Of a stretch of DNA of 64,000 nt, positions 10,798 to 20,429 are shown piece by piece. Under the pieces are notes generated by a model. The model was given only the letters and a program-made list of their open reading frames with translations. It was not told the DNA's origin and ran no database searches. The stretch lies in contig NC_073692.1 of assembly GCF_029784155.1 (NCBI RefSeq), forward strand, positions 368,509,160 through 368,573,159. Direction: 5' to 3'. Both the position numbers and the translations under genes were made by a program. Positions within the stretch are counted from its first letter, which is position 1. Every line of letters begins with the position of its first letter. This DNA is from Uranotaenia lowii. Taxonomy: Eukaryota; Arthropoda; Insecta; Diptera; Culicidae.

Positions 10798-11342
10798 CAG
10801 AGGTGCCAGGTTTCCTGATTAATCTGGATTTTTCCTGATTTTCGAGAGACGGTTCTTATTGCTCAAAAACTCGGATTGTGCTGATTTTTGAGAATTTGTC
10901 TTTAAAATGAATTGTACTGATTCTCAACAAAAAAAAACATCTCAAGTATAATCGAATTTGTAATTTAAGTATGAGAACTTCGGAAAAATCTGTTAAGTAA
11001 ATAGTTGAACTCGTGTTACCGATGGTAATTGTCGATTCATATGTAATTTAAATGGTGTTTTTCGACATAAACTGCAGGCCAACCAAGAGATGCTCACGTA
11101 TGTTGCATAAATTAAGGCGTTTACATCACCTGTATTTTGCTTCGCCTTTGTTTATGCAATCCAAACAGAGTTGCCTATTTTTTATCTGGGATTTTAAACT
11201 TGTTTGCTTATTCATTCCGTAAATTTAATCTTTTCACGTTATGTTTTATAATCAGATTTTTATTTTTCGATACGAGGTGGAAAAACTCCTGATTTTTTCT
11301 TCGCGGTGTTCTGACTTTTGACAAAATCATCTGGCATCCCTG
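10798..11342. mobile_element. hAT-type MITE
   Basis: 545 bp. Ends CAGAGGTGCCAG and (inverted) CAGGGATGCCAG. Flanks GATCCGTA (10790-10797) and GTTCCGTA (11343-11350) form an 8-bp duplication with one mismatch, typical of hAT. Interior rich in CCTGATTTT. Ends about 170 bp before the next gene's start codon. Confidence 0.85.
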
Positions 11343-11460
11343 GTTCCGTATTCTCTCGCAGAATATTACACAATCACTCGCATTTGGAAGCAAAAGGGAA
11401 CCGCAATATTAGCAGTAATTTTTTCGGTGGTGATCCGTGGACCGTGATCTACTCTGGTGG

Positions 11461-11468
11461 TATAAAAA
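11461..11468 (+). promoter_or_regulatory. TATA-like box
   Basis: TATAAAAA lies 46 bp before the ATG at 11514 and about 120 bp after the hAT MITE. A plausible core promoter element, without other support. Confidence 0.45.
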
Positions 11469-11513
11469 TTTTAAAAGTTTTCTACGCCAAACCGTTAAAA
11501 GTTGGAAACCAAA

Positions 11514-12078
11514 ATGACCGACGTCAGCAAATCGTCTGTCAAGCTCTCGGGTCTCAAGCCCCTCAACAAGGAAAACATCCTGTACTACTATATCCCGCTG
11601 CAGAGTATGGTTAGCTATGCGGCCCTCTCGGTCAACGTCATGAACCCATCGATCGCCATCAGGTAGGACGGGAGAACTTTTTTATATTTTGTTCTTTAAT
11701 GGTGCTACTAATTTATTTTAGTTTTGGCTAAAAGTAGGTTTACTATAACTAATGAAAATAAACCATTCACACAGATTATTGCCGAAGCGGGACGTCACCA
11801 ACTTCCTGCTGATTCACACGGTCTTCGGCACCACACTGTACTTCTACAGCCGGCCACATTTGGCCGCCATCCCGAGCAATCGCCGGGCAGCGTACAGCAT
11901 TTGCGGATCGGTCCTGTTCAGCTTCGGGTCGGTGCTGGTTTGGGCCGTGCTCCGGAACGCCATCCCTCGGAACCAGGGCCTGGCAACGGCACTTGGCCTT
12001 TCATCGGGGCTGGTGATGGCCAAGTTGACCTACGATTATCTGGAGAGCAACGACGAACAGTTGACCAAAAAGAACTAA
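11514..12078 (+). CDS. Small multi-pass membrane protein, unrecognised
   Basis: Two exons: 11514-11662 and 11775-12078, with an intron of 112 bp (donor AG/GTAGGA, acceptor CACACAG). The spliced product is 150 residues. It starts MTDVSKSSVKLSGLKPLNKE and ends EQLTKKN. Four hydrophobic segments are visible at about residues 24-43 (YYYIPLQSMVSYAALSV), 58-76 (FLLIHTVFGTTLYFYS), 86-110 (SICGSVLFSFGSVLVWAVL) and 118-139 (ATALGLSSGLVMAKL). Short charged loops and a hydrophilic lysine-rich C-terminus complete it. Coding base composition is clearly higher in GC than the flanks, which supports a real gene. I do not recognise the family. A mitochondrial inner-membrane or ER role is possible from size and topology but is not shown. 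A poly(A) signal follows at 12324. Confidence 0.8.
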
Positions 12079-12323
12079 GAGGTGCTTTTCCATGTTTGAG
12101 TGTTGTATTTAAAAGTACATACCCGGAGCTCCGGTACGATCCAGTGTCATTTTCTATTTTTCTAGGATCAGCTTCTAAACGCTAGAGCAGTTCTGTGTCG
12201 TATTCCAAGCGAACCATCATCTCGAGGTGATCAAAATTAGATGTGACCTTTCGGTTAATTTCCTTATACACGCATTCGTTATTGCTTTATTCGAGAAAAT
12301 TTTTTAAGTCCACTTTAGAATTC

Positions 12324-12329
12324 AATAAA
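12324..12329 (+). terminator. Poly(A) signal AATAAA
   Basis: AATAAA 246 bp after the stop of the membrane-protein gene, followed by a T-rich stretch. Likely but not unique. Confidence 0.5.
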
Positions 12330-13874
12330 TTATGTTAATCCCAGTGAAGGAGTTTTTTTTCTTCTATTTAGGACGATACGAGAACATCGTGATTTCAGCA
12401 AGGATTTGATTCGATTCTCAGCTCGACCATAACATGCTTCTGGGTTTGGTTTTTCTTCGATGTCCATATGGATTCCAATCGAAGGCCTTTCGGTAGATCT
12501 CGTTCACATCTCTTGGCAGAGAACGCCCAATCGTATGGCGTTGGACACACGCATTTCAATGCTGCGGACATCTAGAAGGCTCCACTCCATTTTCGGCTGA
12601 TGCCAATTTGATTTTCTGTCCGGCCATTCAGGGGTTGAGTGCTGATCGATGGAAAAAACATATTACCAATCATTAAAATTTAATGTTTAGTTTAATGTTT
12701 GTAGAACTATGAACTTCTATAAGTATCGAAGACAATCTTTACGGTGAAGACGTTGAAATGAATGTCACCCTTTGTAATTTTCTAAACCAGGCTGTTTAGT
12801 TTACTGTAGAACTTTATTCTGCTTATCGACATCATTTTGGTGCATAATATCAGACCAAGCTTCTAACCCGTGTTCCGAATCTGTCTATGATTATTTTTCC
12901 GGATAGGCCATCAGGTTTACCGGAAAAACATATGTGTTTTCAAGAGAAAATATCAGTAACTCTGTGAGTTTAAAATTTCTTAAAAATTACGTTAATATTC
13001 CCATTTTTACTGAACGGGGAGAGTTAAACGAAACGAGAACTTATATAACTTTTACAGAAGTCAACCTTACTAGTATAGGGAATAGGGAAGAATGGCCCTG
13101 GCAGTTAAACTCCCTTGAAAAAAAACAACGTTACTAACGATCTTCGAAAAAGTTGATCATTAAGTTATTAATATGTTTTTTCAAAATTTTTATTATATTC
13201 CACAGTTTTGCCAAAAAGTGCACACATTTTTCAAACATATTTTTATAACCTTTTTTCCAAAGTCATCCCGAAATCAAGAGCTGAAAGAATAAAACTAATC
13301 GTAAATTTGAATTTAAGTGAAATTCTGTGCATCTCGGAAAAAAGATAATTTTGTTCCCTTGTTTTTTTAATGAGTTTCTGATCATGAGTATTTTTGTCTG
13401 CCTTGAAAATTCGAAAATATCACTCAAAATGAAACGTTGATAGTTAAACTCTATGCTCCAGCATTTCCGAGATGAGTGTAAGCTACAAAAATATGTTGCA
13501 GGTCTTTTGTTGCATTTAAAAATGTATCAACGTCTTGATACATCTCAAAGCGATGCTCAATGTTTTGATTCAAACGAGTATCATTTTCCAAAATGTCCAA
13601 AACATAAAAAGCAATATTTTTTCCGATATTTAATGTTAAAAATTTAATTTTGAAGAAAAATATAAAAATTTCATCTAAAGCTGAAATCAAAATAATTTCA
13701 GTCCAAATTAAAAAAAAAAAAATGTAAAAATTGTTCATTTAGAAAAAGTAAGCTCGATTCTCAAGTCCATCGCATTTGCCCATGTAGTGATGTAAGTTCT
13801 TGTGCTTTGGATTCAACATCCTTATTGAAACAATCCGCCGGATAGATATCTTATAGAATTTTTAGGCATAAGAC
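12330..13874. other. Intergenic; one possible decayed coding stretch
   Basis: At about 12390-12600 the minus strand has a GC-richer stretch (MEWSLLDVRSIEMRVSNAIR) that reads like decayed coding sequence, with stops. Family not recognised. The rest to 13874 is AT-rich and I see nothing else in it. Confidence 0.3.
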
Positions 13875-14157
13875 ATGAACGTGACCACATCCCTCACCAC
13901 AAAGCGGCTTGTTTTACGTCTTTACCGGGACCTTCGACGATACGGAAGCCAGCTACAGTTTACCGATCGGGATTATTTCCTGCGCCGCATTCGGCAGGAG
14001 TTCGATCAGAGTCGTTCGCTGACTGATCCCAAAGACATAGAATTTTGTTATAAGGTACGCAGAGTAACTTCAATTTTTTTGATTTTATAGTTTAATTAAA
14101 TGATGTTCCACATTTCAGCGTGGCCGCGAATTGTTGGACAAAGCACGTGTGATTTAG
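13875..14157 (+). CDS. LYR-motif mitochondrial micro-protein (MIEF1-MP-like)
   Basis: Two exons: 13875-14054 and 14119-14157, with a 64-bp intron (AAG/GTACGC ... TTTCAG). Product 72 residues. The N-terminal helix carries the LYR motif at residues 16-18 (RLVLRLYRDLRRYG), followed by QFTDRDYFLRRIRQEF and a short basic C-terminus (RGRELLDKARVI). Length and the YTDRD-like centre match the LYR protein encoded by the upstream frame of vertebrate MIEF1, which associates with the mitochondrial ribosome. LYR proteins generally bind acyl carrier protein and act in the mitochondrial matrix. The stop lies 27 nt before the start of the GGQ protein, with no room for a separate promoter, so both are probably on one mRNA. 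Assignment to MIEF1-MP rather than another LYRM is by similarity from memory. Confidence 0.85.
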
Positions 14158-14184
14158 TCAGCCCCCAAAATCTGATCAGTTAGA

Positions 14185-14613
14185 ATGTTACTATCGCGAA
14201 GCGTCTTTTTCAACAGTCGATCAATCAACAACTTTTTAATCCGCTTCAAAACTACACTCGATTCGTCAAAGGTTCCGGTGCTAGTAGAAACCGATTTGGA
14301 GGAAACGTTCGTCCGTGGGAGTGGTCCCGGTGGTCAATCTGTGGCCAAAACCAGTAACAAAGTTGTGCTGACACATCGACCCACCGGAATCGTTGTTCAG
14401 TGCCATAGCTCAAGGTCGTTGTTCAAAAATCGAGAGGAAGCCCGGAGGCTGTTGGTGGCAAAATTGGACGAATTGTACAACGGTGACCAATCGATGGAAG
14501 CTCAGAAACAAAGGATCGAATTGAAAAAGCACTCGGAATCAACACGAAGGAAGCACAAGCTACAGGAAATGAAGAAGGCTTGGAAGGAAAGGGAATTCGG
14601 AGACGAAAAATAG
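14185..14613 (+). CDS. MTRFR: Mitochondrial translation release factor in rescue (GGQ protein)
   Basis: Intronless frame of 142 residues. A basic, hydroxylated N-terminus (MLLSRSVFFNSRSINNFLIR) fits a mitochondrial targeting peptide. The class I release-factor catalytic signature GSGPGGQSVAKTSN lies at about residues 45-58, with GGQ at 49-51, followed by VVLTHRPTGIVVQCHSSRS. The C-terminus is a long basic helix (about 95-142) rich in K, R and E, as in the C12orf65/MTRFR family, where it helps bind stalled mitoribosomes. The family has no codon-recognition domain, and size agrees. Predicted role: hydrolysis of peptidyl-tRNA on stalled or split mitochondrial ribosomes. It starts 27 nt after the LYR gene's stop and converges on PPIL2, with only 50 bp between the stop codons. 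Confidence 0.9.
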   Translation: MLLSRSVFFNSRSINNFLIRFKTTLDSSKVPVLVETDLEETFVRGSGPGGQSVAKTSNKVVLTHRPTGIVVQCHSSRSLFKNREEARRLLVAKLDELYNGDQSMEAQKQRIELKKHSESTRRKHKLQEMKKAWKEREFGDEK

Positions 14614-14649
14614 AAATCTTTGAAAGTAGTTTTAAATTCGTTTTAGAGT

Positions 14650-14655
14650 AATAAA
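14650..14655 (+). terminator. Poly(A) signal of the LYR-MTRFR transcript
   Basis: AATAAA lies 37 nt after the MTRFR stop and ends 8 bp short of the PPIL2 stop codon on the other strand. Normal cleavage 10-30 nt downstream would fall inside the antisense of the PPIL2 last exon. Confidence 0.7.
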
Positions 14656-14663
14656 GCTTATAA

Positions 14664-16449
14664 TTACCACGATTTGAAGTTCCCAAATTTGCTGATCAAT
14701 TCCTCTTTTTTCTGCTTTTTTACCTGACCGGAAGTACTGGAGAGTCCACTACCGGAGGCTTCTGCGTCTGGTAATCGCTTGGTGATTTCCTTGTCCAGAT
14801 ATTTCCCAACGCCGGACCGAAACACTTTAAGGGGCTGAGCTTTTACCGATTTCTTCTGTTTCTCTTCGGCCTCACGCTGAACACGTTCCAGTTCTTCGGC
14901 TCGTTGCTGTGCTAGCTGTTCGTCTGCTTCCTGGAAAGGGTCCACGAAAACTTGGGCTCGTTGGATGAAAATAGGTTCAATTGGTCGATCCCGATTGTCC
15001 ACTTCAACCCGTTCCATTTCGGTAAGAACTTCCAGACCGCCGACCAGCTTGCCAAAAATAGTGTGCTTTCCGTCCAGATGCCTACAGGATCTGTACGTTA
15101 TAAAGCTGAAGGGGAGAGAAGATTCATTGTTCATTTTATCGAAATTGATAACCGACGAAAAAAATACTTACAACTGCGAACCATTGGTATTTGGTCCGGA
15201 GTTTGCCATTGCCAACATACCCCTTCCCGAGTGTGTCAAATTGGGTTTGATCTCGTCGGCAAACTTTTTGCCCCAGATAGATGTTCCTCCATTGCCAACC
15301 CCAGTCGGATCACCTCCTTGAATCATGAAATTCCTAATCGACCGATGGAATATGCACCCATTGTAATAACCGGTCGAACAATGTTTCAGGAAGTTTTCGC
15401 ATGCTTTTGGCACCTGATCGCAGTACAACTCGAAGTTAAGTGCTCCAAAGTTTGTGAGCATGCGTACATAGCCCTTCTTTTTGACCCGCTCATATCGAAT
15501 AACATCCTCCTCAATAATCGCTGCTTCATGATTCAATACCGGCATCATTGCCGTCGATGTAAAGGCTGCAGCCACTGCCCCCGTCGAGTAGTGCGCTGCA
15601 TTGAATTTGTCGGCCACCTTATGATCCTCGGATTTCTCCTCAGGAGCTTTGTAGTCCTTTTCCAGCTGATCAAGAATTTCCCTCGTCTCCATCGAAATAG
15701 TTTTCAACCGAGCCTGCGGATCTTTCTTCTCGGCCAGTTCCTCTTCAGTTTGCACCCGCAGCTTTTTCTGGATGTGATGGAATGTGGTAATATTAAACTT
15801 CTCCAAACTAGCCGGATCCTGTATGGTAATCAGATCCTTTCGAGTGAACGGGGTATCATCCAGCAGATCTTTCCAGTTCTTGGCTTTCACGTTCAGCTGC
15901 TCGATGGCTTCGTGAGAAAATACAATTCCAGTCTTGCCGTTGGCCACGATATGAGAATTCTTGGTGAAAGGCTTAAACAGAGCTGGACAGTGATATTGCC
16001 CTTCGTGATTCTTGCTGAAGTTGAGCTTGATAAGCGATTTGCCATCCTGTGGCTTACCACTGACGGGATTCACCTGCAAATAGTTTCAAACTAAGTACAA
16101 CAAAATTTGTTCCAAAAATTCAATCCCTTATACCTTAAACTGCTTCAGGAAGCTGACAATCGCGGCCAGCTCGAAGATGTTTCCATCCGTGTCCGCATAA
16201 GGATGCTCGAAAGGAACCATCGTCAGGCAGCAGTGGTCAAACGGGAGCCGCTTGAACTTGATCTGTTCGTTTTCGACCGAGCCCGGTTTGTGGCCGCCGT
16301 AGAACTCGGACCACTCCGTGTACGTAAGGTACCTATAAGGGAACAACAATTTACAGATTAGTATAACGCTCTAATGCATGAATCTTATTTTAAAATGCTT
16401 TTCAGAAGGGTACTTACATTTTGTCCTTCTGGTGCTGTTTCTTACCCAT
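14664..16449 (-). CDS. PPIL2: PPIL2: U-box cyclophilin-type peptidyl-prolyl isomerase
   Basis: Four exons on the minus strand: 16449-16418, 16332-16134, 16073-15172 and 15105-14664. All junctions are GT-AG and in frame, giving 524 residues (human PPIL2 is about 520). The N-terminus [20 protein letters not shown] is the family signature. A U-box region lies at about residues 40-110 ([18 protein letters not shown], then [12 protein letters not shown] and [17 protein letters not shown]). The linker has [18 protein letters not shown]. The cyclophilin domain is at about 278-435, with [25 protein letters not shown] and [15 protein letters not shown]. The C-terminus is a lysine-rich tail ending FGNFKSW. 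The protein is a nuclear, spliceosome-associated factor with U-box ubiquitin-ligase and isomerase-like domains. The next possible poly(A) signal on this strand (ATTAAA at 14235-14240) would place its 3' UTR across MTRFR. Confidence 0.97.
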
Positions 16450-17296
16450 TTTGTCTGCTTATTGAACTATCTAGCACTGAAGATAATCAACAATTTCCAA
16501 ATAAATTTAAGGAATAACTTTTAGCCTTTTGTCGATAAAAACTTTGTTTTTATTTTTGATGATACATGCAACTTCGTGGCGCAACATTGCAATGTTGCAG
16601 ACACGCTACATACAATTTCCCACTTAGCTTGGTTATGTCACACCCAGTTTTATTTTCTTTACACTCAGGAAAAACAAAAGGTTCAGATGTGAAAAAATTA
16701 ACTGATTCTGATTCAAAAATTGTGTTTGTTAAAACGAGCTTCTGTTTAAATTTGGACCAACGTATTATAATTTTGGATCAAAATAAAAATTTAAAAAGAA
16801 AAGATTTATTTTGAATAAATACTTTTGAAAATTTATAAACACCAAAGATTTGAGCAGAAAAATCTTTAAAGTGAAAAAAACTGGACTAGTTACAAAGAAA
16901 TTTGCATTTGTCCCAAAATTAATGGAATTAATCTTTGTTTTGTAGTTTTTTCTTTTTTTTCCATTGCATGCAGCTATGAAAAAAATATTAATTATCATTG
17001 TTTTCTATGAAAATGCTCAAATTCCACTCACTAATCCTTGTTAATATTTCAATGTTATGACACGAATGCCACGAAGATGGTAAAGTTTCACTAATAAAAC
17101 CTAATAATGATAAAATTTCAAGTAATTTGAGGTAGCTTTGTCGTTCAAAAAATTTAGGCGATCGAAAGAATTTCAATCTCTGAAACTCAATCAGAAATAA
17201 TGGTTATATTTGAAGCATTTTTGCATTTTCAGCCTCAAGCTAGTTTTTGAGTTTTGAAACTTTTCTTGCAATTTGATTTCAAAATACCGTTGAGTG
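16450..17296. other. Intergenic between PPIL2 and the H1-like gene
   Basis: Divergent spacing between two 5' ends, so both promoters should be here. No clear TATA for PPIL2. AT-rich, with no gene seen. Confidence 0.5.
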
Positions 17297-17304
17297 ATGC
17301 AAAT
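17297..17304 (+). promoter_or_regulatory. Octamer motif ATGCAAAT
   Basis: Exact octamer 108 bp before the ATG of the H1-like gene. Octamers are known in histone promoters (H2B in vertebrates). Chance occurrence in AT-rich DNA is possible. Confidence 0.3.
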
Positions 17305-17404
17305 GTGATAAGTGTGCACCCATAAGATTTCGTGCTGATTTCGTGCAGTTTCCACAGCGCCGCGAGAGTCGATCGGAAGTGTTTACTAAACAAAGTGTAG
17401 CAAA

Positions 17405-17959
17405 ATGTCCAAAACGGAAGAAGATACCATAGATTCCGGTGCTTCTGCCGGTTCCGAAGCCGAGGAAGTGCCTACCGAAACCAAGAAGAAAGCCAAACAA
17501 TTCCGCAAGAAGCTAACCAGCTTGGACAAGATGCAAATTCACGACCAAATCATCGAAGCACTGGAGACGCTAAAGGAACGCAAGGGAGCGTCGCTGATCG
17601 CAATTAAACGGTACCTGGAGGATAATTACAAAACCGATACGCAGCGGCAGAGTGCCCACATCCGGAAGATAATCATCGATGGGGTTGAAAGTGGCGATAT
17701 CATTCGAACGAGAGGAGTTGGTGCTTTCGGTCGGTTTAAGATTGCACCTACCACTAAGAAAATTACAATAAAAAAGCGCAAAGCTCCCGAAGACTATCAG
17801 GAGATTCCGGCTGTAAAGCACCGACCGAAGACCGGCGGAAGGACAAAACCGGGTCCAGCTTCCGTGGCTGCTAAGCAAAAACCAACTAAGCCCACAGGAA
17901 AAGCAGAGGAAGCTAGCCCGGTCGCTCCCAAAAAACGGGGCCGTCCAGCGAAGAAGTAA
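17405..17959 (+). CDS. Histone H1-like linker protein with AT-hook-like tail
   Basis: Single exon, 184 residues. Acidic N-terminus (TEEDTIDSGASAGSEAEE) is followed by a winged-helix H15 domain at about 41-115. Key segments: LDKMQIHDQIIEALETLKER, GASLIAIKRYLEDNYK and RKIIIDGVESGDIIRTRGVG, with FGRFKI at its end. The tail is Lys/Pro/Ala-rich and ends PKKRGRPAKK, an AT-hook-like motif. Domain order is that of linker histones, which bind the nucleosome dyad and compact chromatin. The acidic start, short tail and a poly(A) signal (18134) instead of a stem-loop suggest a replication-independent or tissue-specific H1 variant. It lies 2 kb from an H3 gene on the other strand. Confidence 0.85.
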   Translation: MSKTEEDTIDSGASAGSEAEEVPTETKKKAKQFRKKLTSLDKMQIHDQIIEALETLKERKGASLIAIKRYLEDNYKTDTQRQSAHIRKIIIDGVESGDIIRTRGVGAFGRFKIAPTTKKITIKKRKAPEDYQEIPAVKHRPKTGGRTKPGPASVAAKQKPTKPTGKAEEASPVAPKKRGRPAKK

Positions 17960-17977
17960 ACGGCTTTCCCGCCAAAT

Positions 17978-18005
17978 CTACTATTTACTAAACAAAAAAT
18001 AGTAG
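17978..18005 (+). other. Non-consensus hairpin after the H1-like gene
   Basis: CTACTATTT pairs with AAATAGTAG around a 10-nt loop, 19 bp after the stop. It does not match the histone stem-loop consensus, so its role is unknown. Confidence 0.4.
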
Positions 18006-18133
18006 CTACTCGACGGAAATATTCTCAAGTAAATCCGTTTGATGGAAAGCTCCTAAAAACCAAACAGAAGAAGCATTTAAAGAAGAAAACCACATACAAA
18101 AACCAGTTTTGTATGGGGTCGAAGTTAAAAATC

Positions 18134-18139
18134 AATAAA
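18134..18139 (+). terminator. Poly(A) signal AATAAA
   Basis: AATAAA 175 bp after the H1-like stop. It indicates a polyadenylated mRNA rather than stem-loop processing. Confidence 0.6.
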
Positions 18140-19013
18140 AGGGAAAACATTTTCTGAACGTAGAGCTTTTCTGTGGAGCATAAAAACAAACATGCGTGCT
18201 TCTAAGGAAACTGGCGTGGTAGAGTTGGCAATCGAAAGGTCGAATGTAAGAATTTAAAAAATCTGAAGAAAAATTATTTCATTAAAATGTAATATTTCAT
18301 GGACTAAGAATTAAAAATATACTTACCTATATCAATACATTTTTATAAATATTTATTTCCGAAGTAGCCCTTTAGAATTTTTGGGATGGATTTGGAGCTT
18401 TACGGGGGAGCAACTCCCCATTTGAGTTTCTAAAGCTTTCACGAGGGATTATTCATAACAAAAGCCACAATTTTCTGCCTCAACTTTATTAAATAAGATT
18501 TCAATTTGGAATAAAAACTCTGTTTAAGAAATCTGACTGAAGAGTCAGAAAAAAATAATTTGAGATTCATTATTGAGATATCAACTTACTCCAAAAATCA
18601 GATGACAGATTTACATTCGAAATTATGATATCAGATTAAAAATTCATATTTCATTTTAGTAATCTGCATTCAGATTCAGATTTTAGATTCAGCTTTCAGA
18701 TTCACATTTGGAAAGAAAAAAATACTACTAAAATTATTCAGGGATTAGTTTAATTGAAAGATATTCGATTTCCGTTACTTGCCGATTCGGAAGTTAAAAT
18801 GTTTTTAAATGCTGTGCAAAATAAAGCGCCTTTAACTATACTTTGAAAAAGTCGTTTCGGCGTTCCGTTAAGAACAGGTAAAATTAAACGCCTTTGCTTA
18901 GGCAACATAACTTTTTGAACCAGAAATTCTAAACGAAAATCACTCTTCGTCAGATTCAGACTTTAAATTCGGATTATGATTTCAGAATTCAGGTATCGAT
19001 TTCATATAAAGGT

Positions 19014-19415
19014 TTCAGATTTTAGATTCAGATTTCAGATTTCAGATTCAAATTTCAGATTTAGATTTCAGATTCAGATTTCAGATTCAGAATTCAGATT
19101 CAGATTTCAGATTCAGGTTTCCAATTTCAGATTTCAGATTCAGATTTCAGATTCAGATTTCAGATTCAGATTTCAGATTCAGATTTCAGATTTCAGATTC
19201 AGATTTCAGATTAAGATTTCAGATTCAGATTTCAGATTCAGATTTCAGATTCAGATTTCAGATTCAGATTTCAGATTCAGATTTCAGATTCAGATTTCAG
19301 ATTTCAGATTTCAGATTTCAGATTCAGATTTCAGATTCAGATTTCAGATTCAGATTCATATTTTTAGATTCAGATTCAGATTTCAGATTCAGAATAGAAA
19401 ATTCAGATTCAGATT
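19014..19415 (+). repeat. AGATTTC/AGATTC tandem array (mostly 13-bp unit)
   Basis: About 400 bp built from the heptamer AGATTTC and the hexamer AGATTC, usually alternating as a 13-bp unit, sometimes with doubled heptamers. Degenerate copies extend upstream (18660-18715). Because stops are rare in this pattern it leaves a long open frame of Ser/Asp/Phe/Arg/Gln repeats, which is not a gene. Lies between the H1-like and H3 genes. Confidence 0.9.
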
Positions 19416-19831
19416 TCTGATTTTTCATAACTGAAACAAAATCGAGATTACAAATTTCTGATTCTGTTCGCAGTTTTGATAAAAAATGTATTTCTGTAGA
19501 GGACTCATTTCTCAAATCTGTTCTAAAAATGCGCCTTAATATTAATACCGGTTATATTAAACGCCTCTGGGTAGGCAATCAATCTTTTAGACCAGAAATT
19601 CAAATGAAAATCAAAGCACATTAGGCTTGAGATTCTCCTACGAATTGTTAAAAATGGACGCCACACGCGGAAATTCATGGTCAATTGAAGTGATGTGGAT
19701 TTCACTAAAACGAAAAACTCATAACATCACAAAACAGCTTCATTTTGGTTTTGTATTTTAATCACAATCTTAAGCTAGTTTATACACTCTCGGGAAGTTT
19801 TCACAGTAAACTCTTTCAAACTTATTTGGCT

Positions 19832-19847
19832 GGTCCTGAAAAGGACC
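19832..19847 (-). terminator. Histone mRNA 3' stem-loop
   Basis: On the minus strand GGTCCTTTTCAGGACC: six-base-pair stem, four-base loop, preceded by AAAACAAAA, the metazoan consensus bound by SLBP. It lies 63 bp after the H3 stop codon. About 14 bases further, TTTGAAAGAG is a plausible purine-rich U7 site. Confidence 0.95.
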
Positions 19848-19910
19848 TTTTGTTTTGGGGGTTAAAAGGTCAAAAAGGAGCGTCTTTAGGTGGAAATCCT
19901 TCCGTCAGAT

Positions 19911-20342
<432 letters not shown>

Positions 20343-20392
20343 TTAATCCTTGATTCACACGAACGATATGTTGAACGAAAGAACGACGAATG

Positions 20393-20425
20393 ATGCTGAC
20401 CGATGAGGAGGGTCCGGGTTTTATA
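20393..20425 (-). promoter_or_regulatory. H3 core promoter (TATA and initiator)
   Basis: On the minus strand TATAAAA (20425-20419) precedes TCAGCAT (20399-20393) at the usual 25-30 bp spacing, about 75 bp before the H3 ATG. Confidence 0.75.
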
Positions 20426-20429
20426 GGTC

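Noticed and set aside
14952..16094. 380-codon plus-strand open frame opposite PPIL2
   Set aside because: Antisense shadow of PPIL2 exons. The minus strand has splice sites and full family similarity.
18976..19434. Open frame of about 150 codons with Ser-Asp-Phe-Arg-Gln repeats
   Set aside because: It is entirely made by the AGATTTC/AGATTC array, which lacks stop triplets in several frames. No start context or domain.
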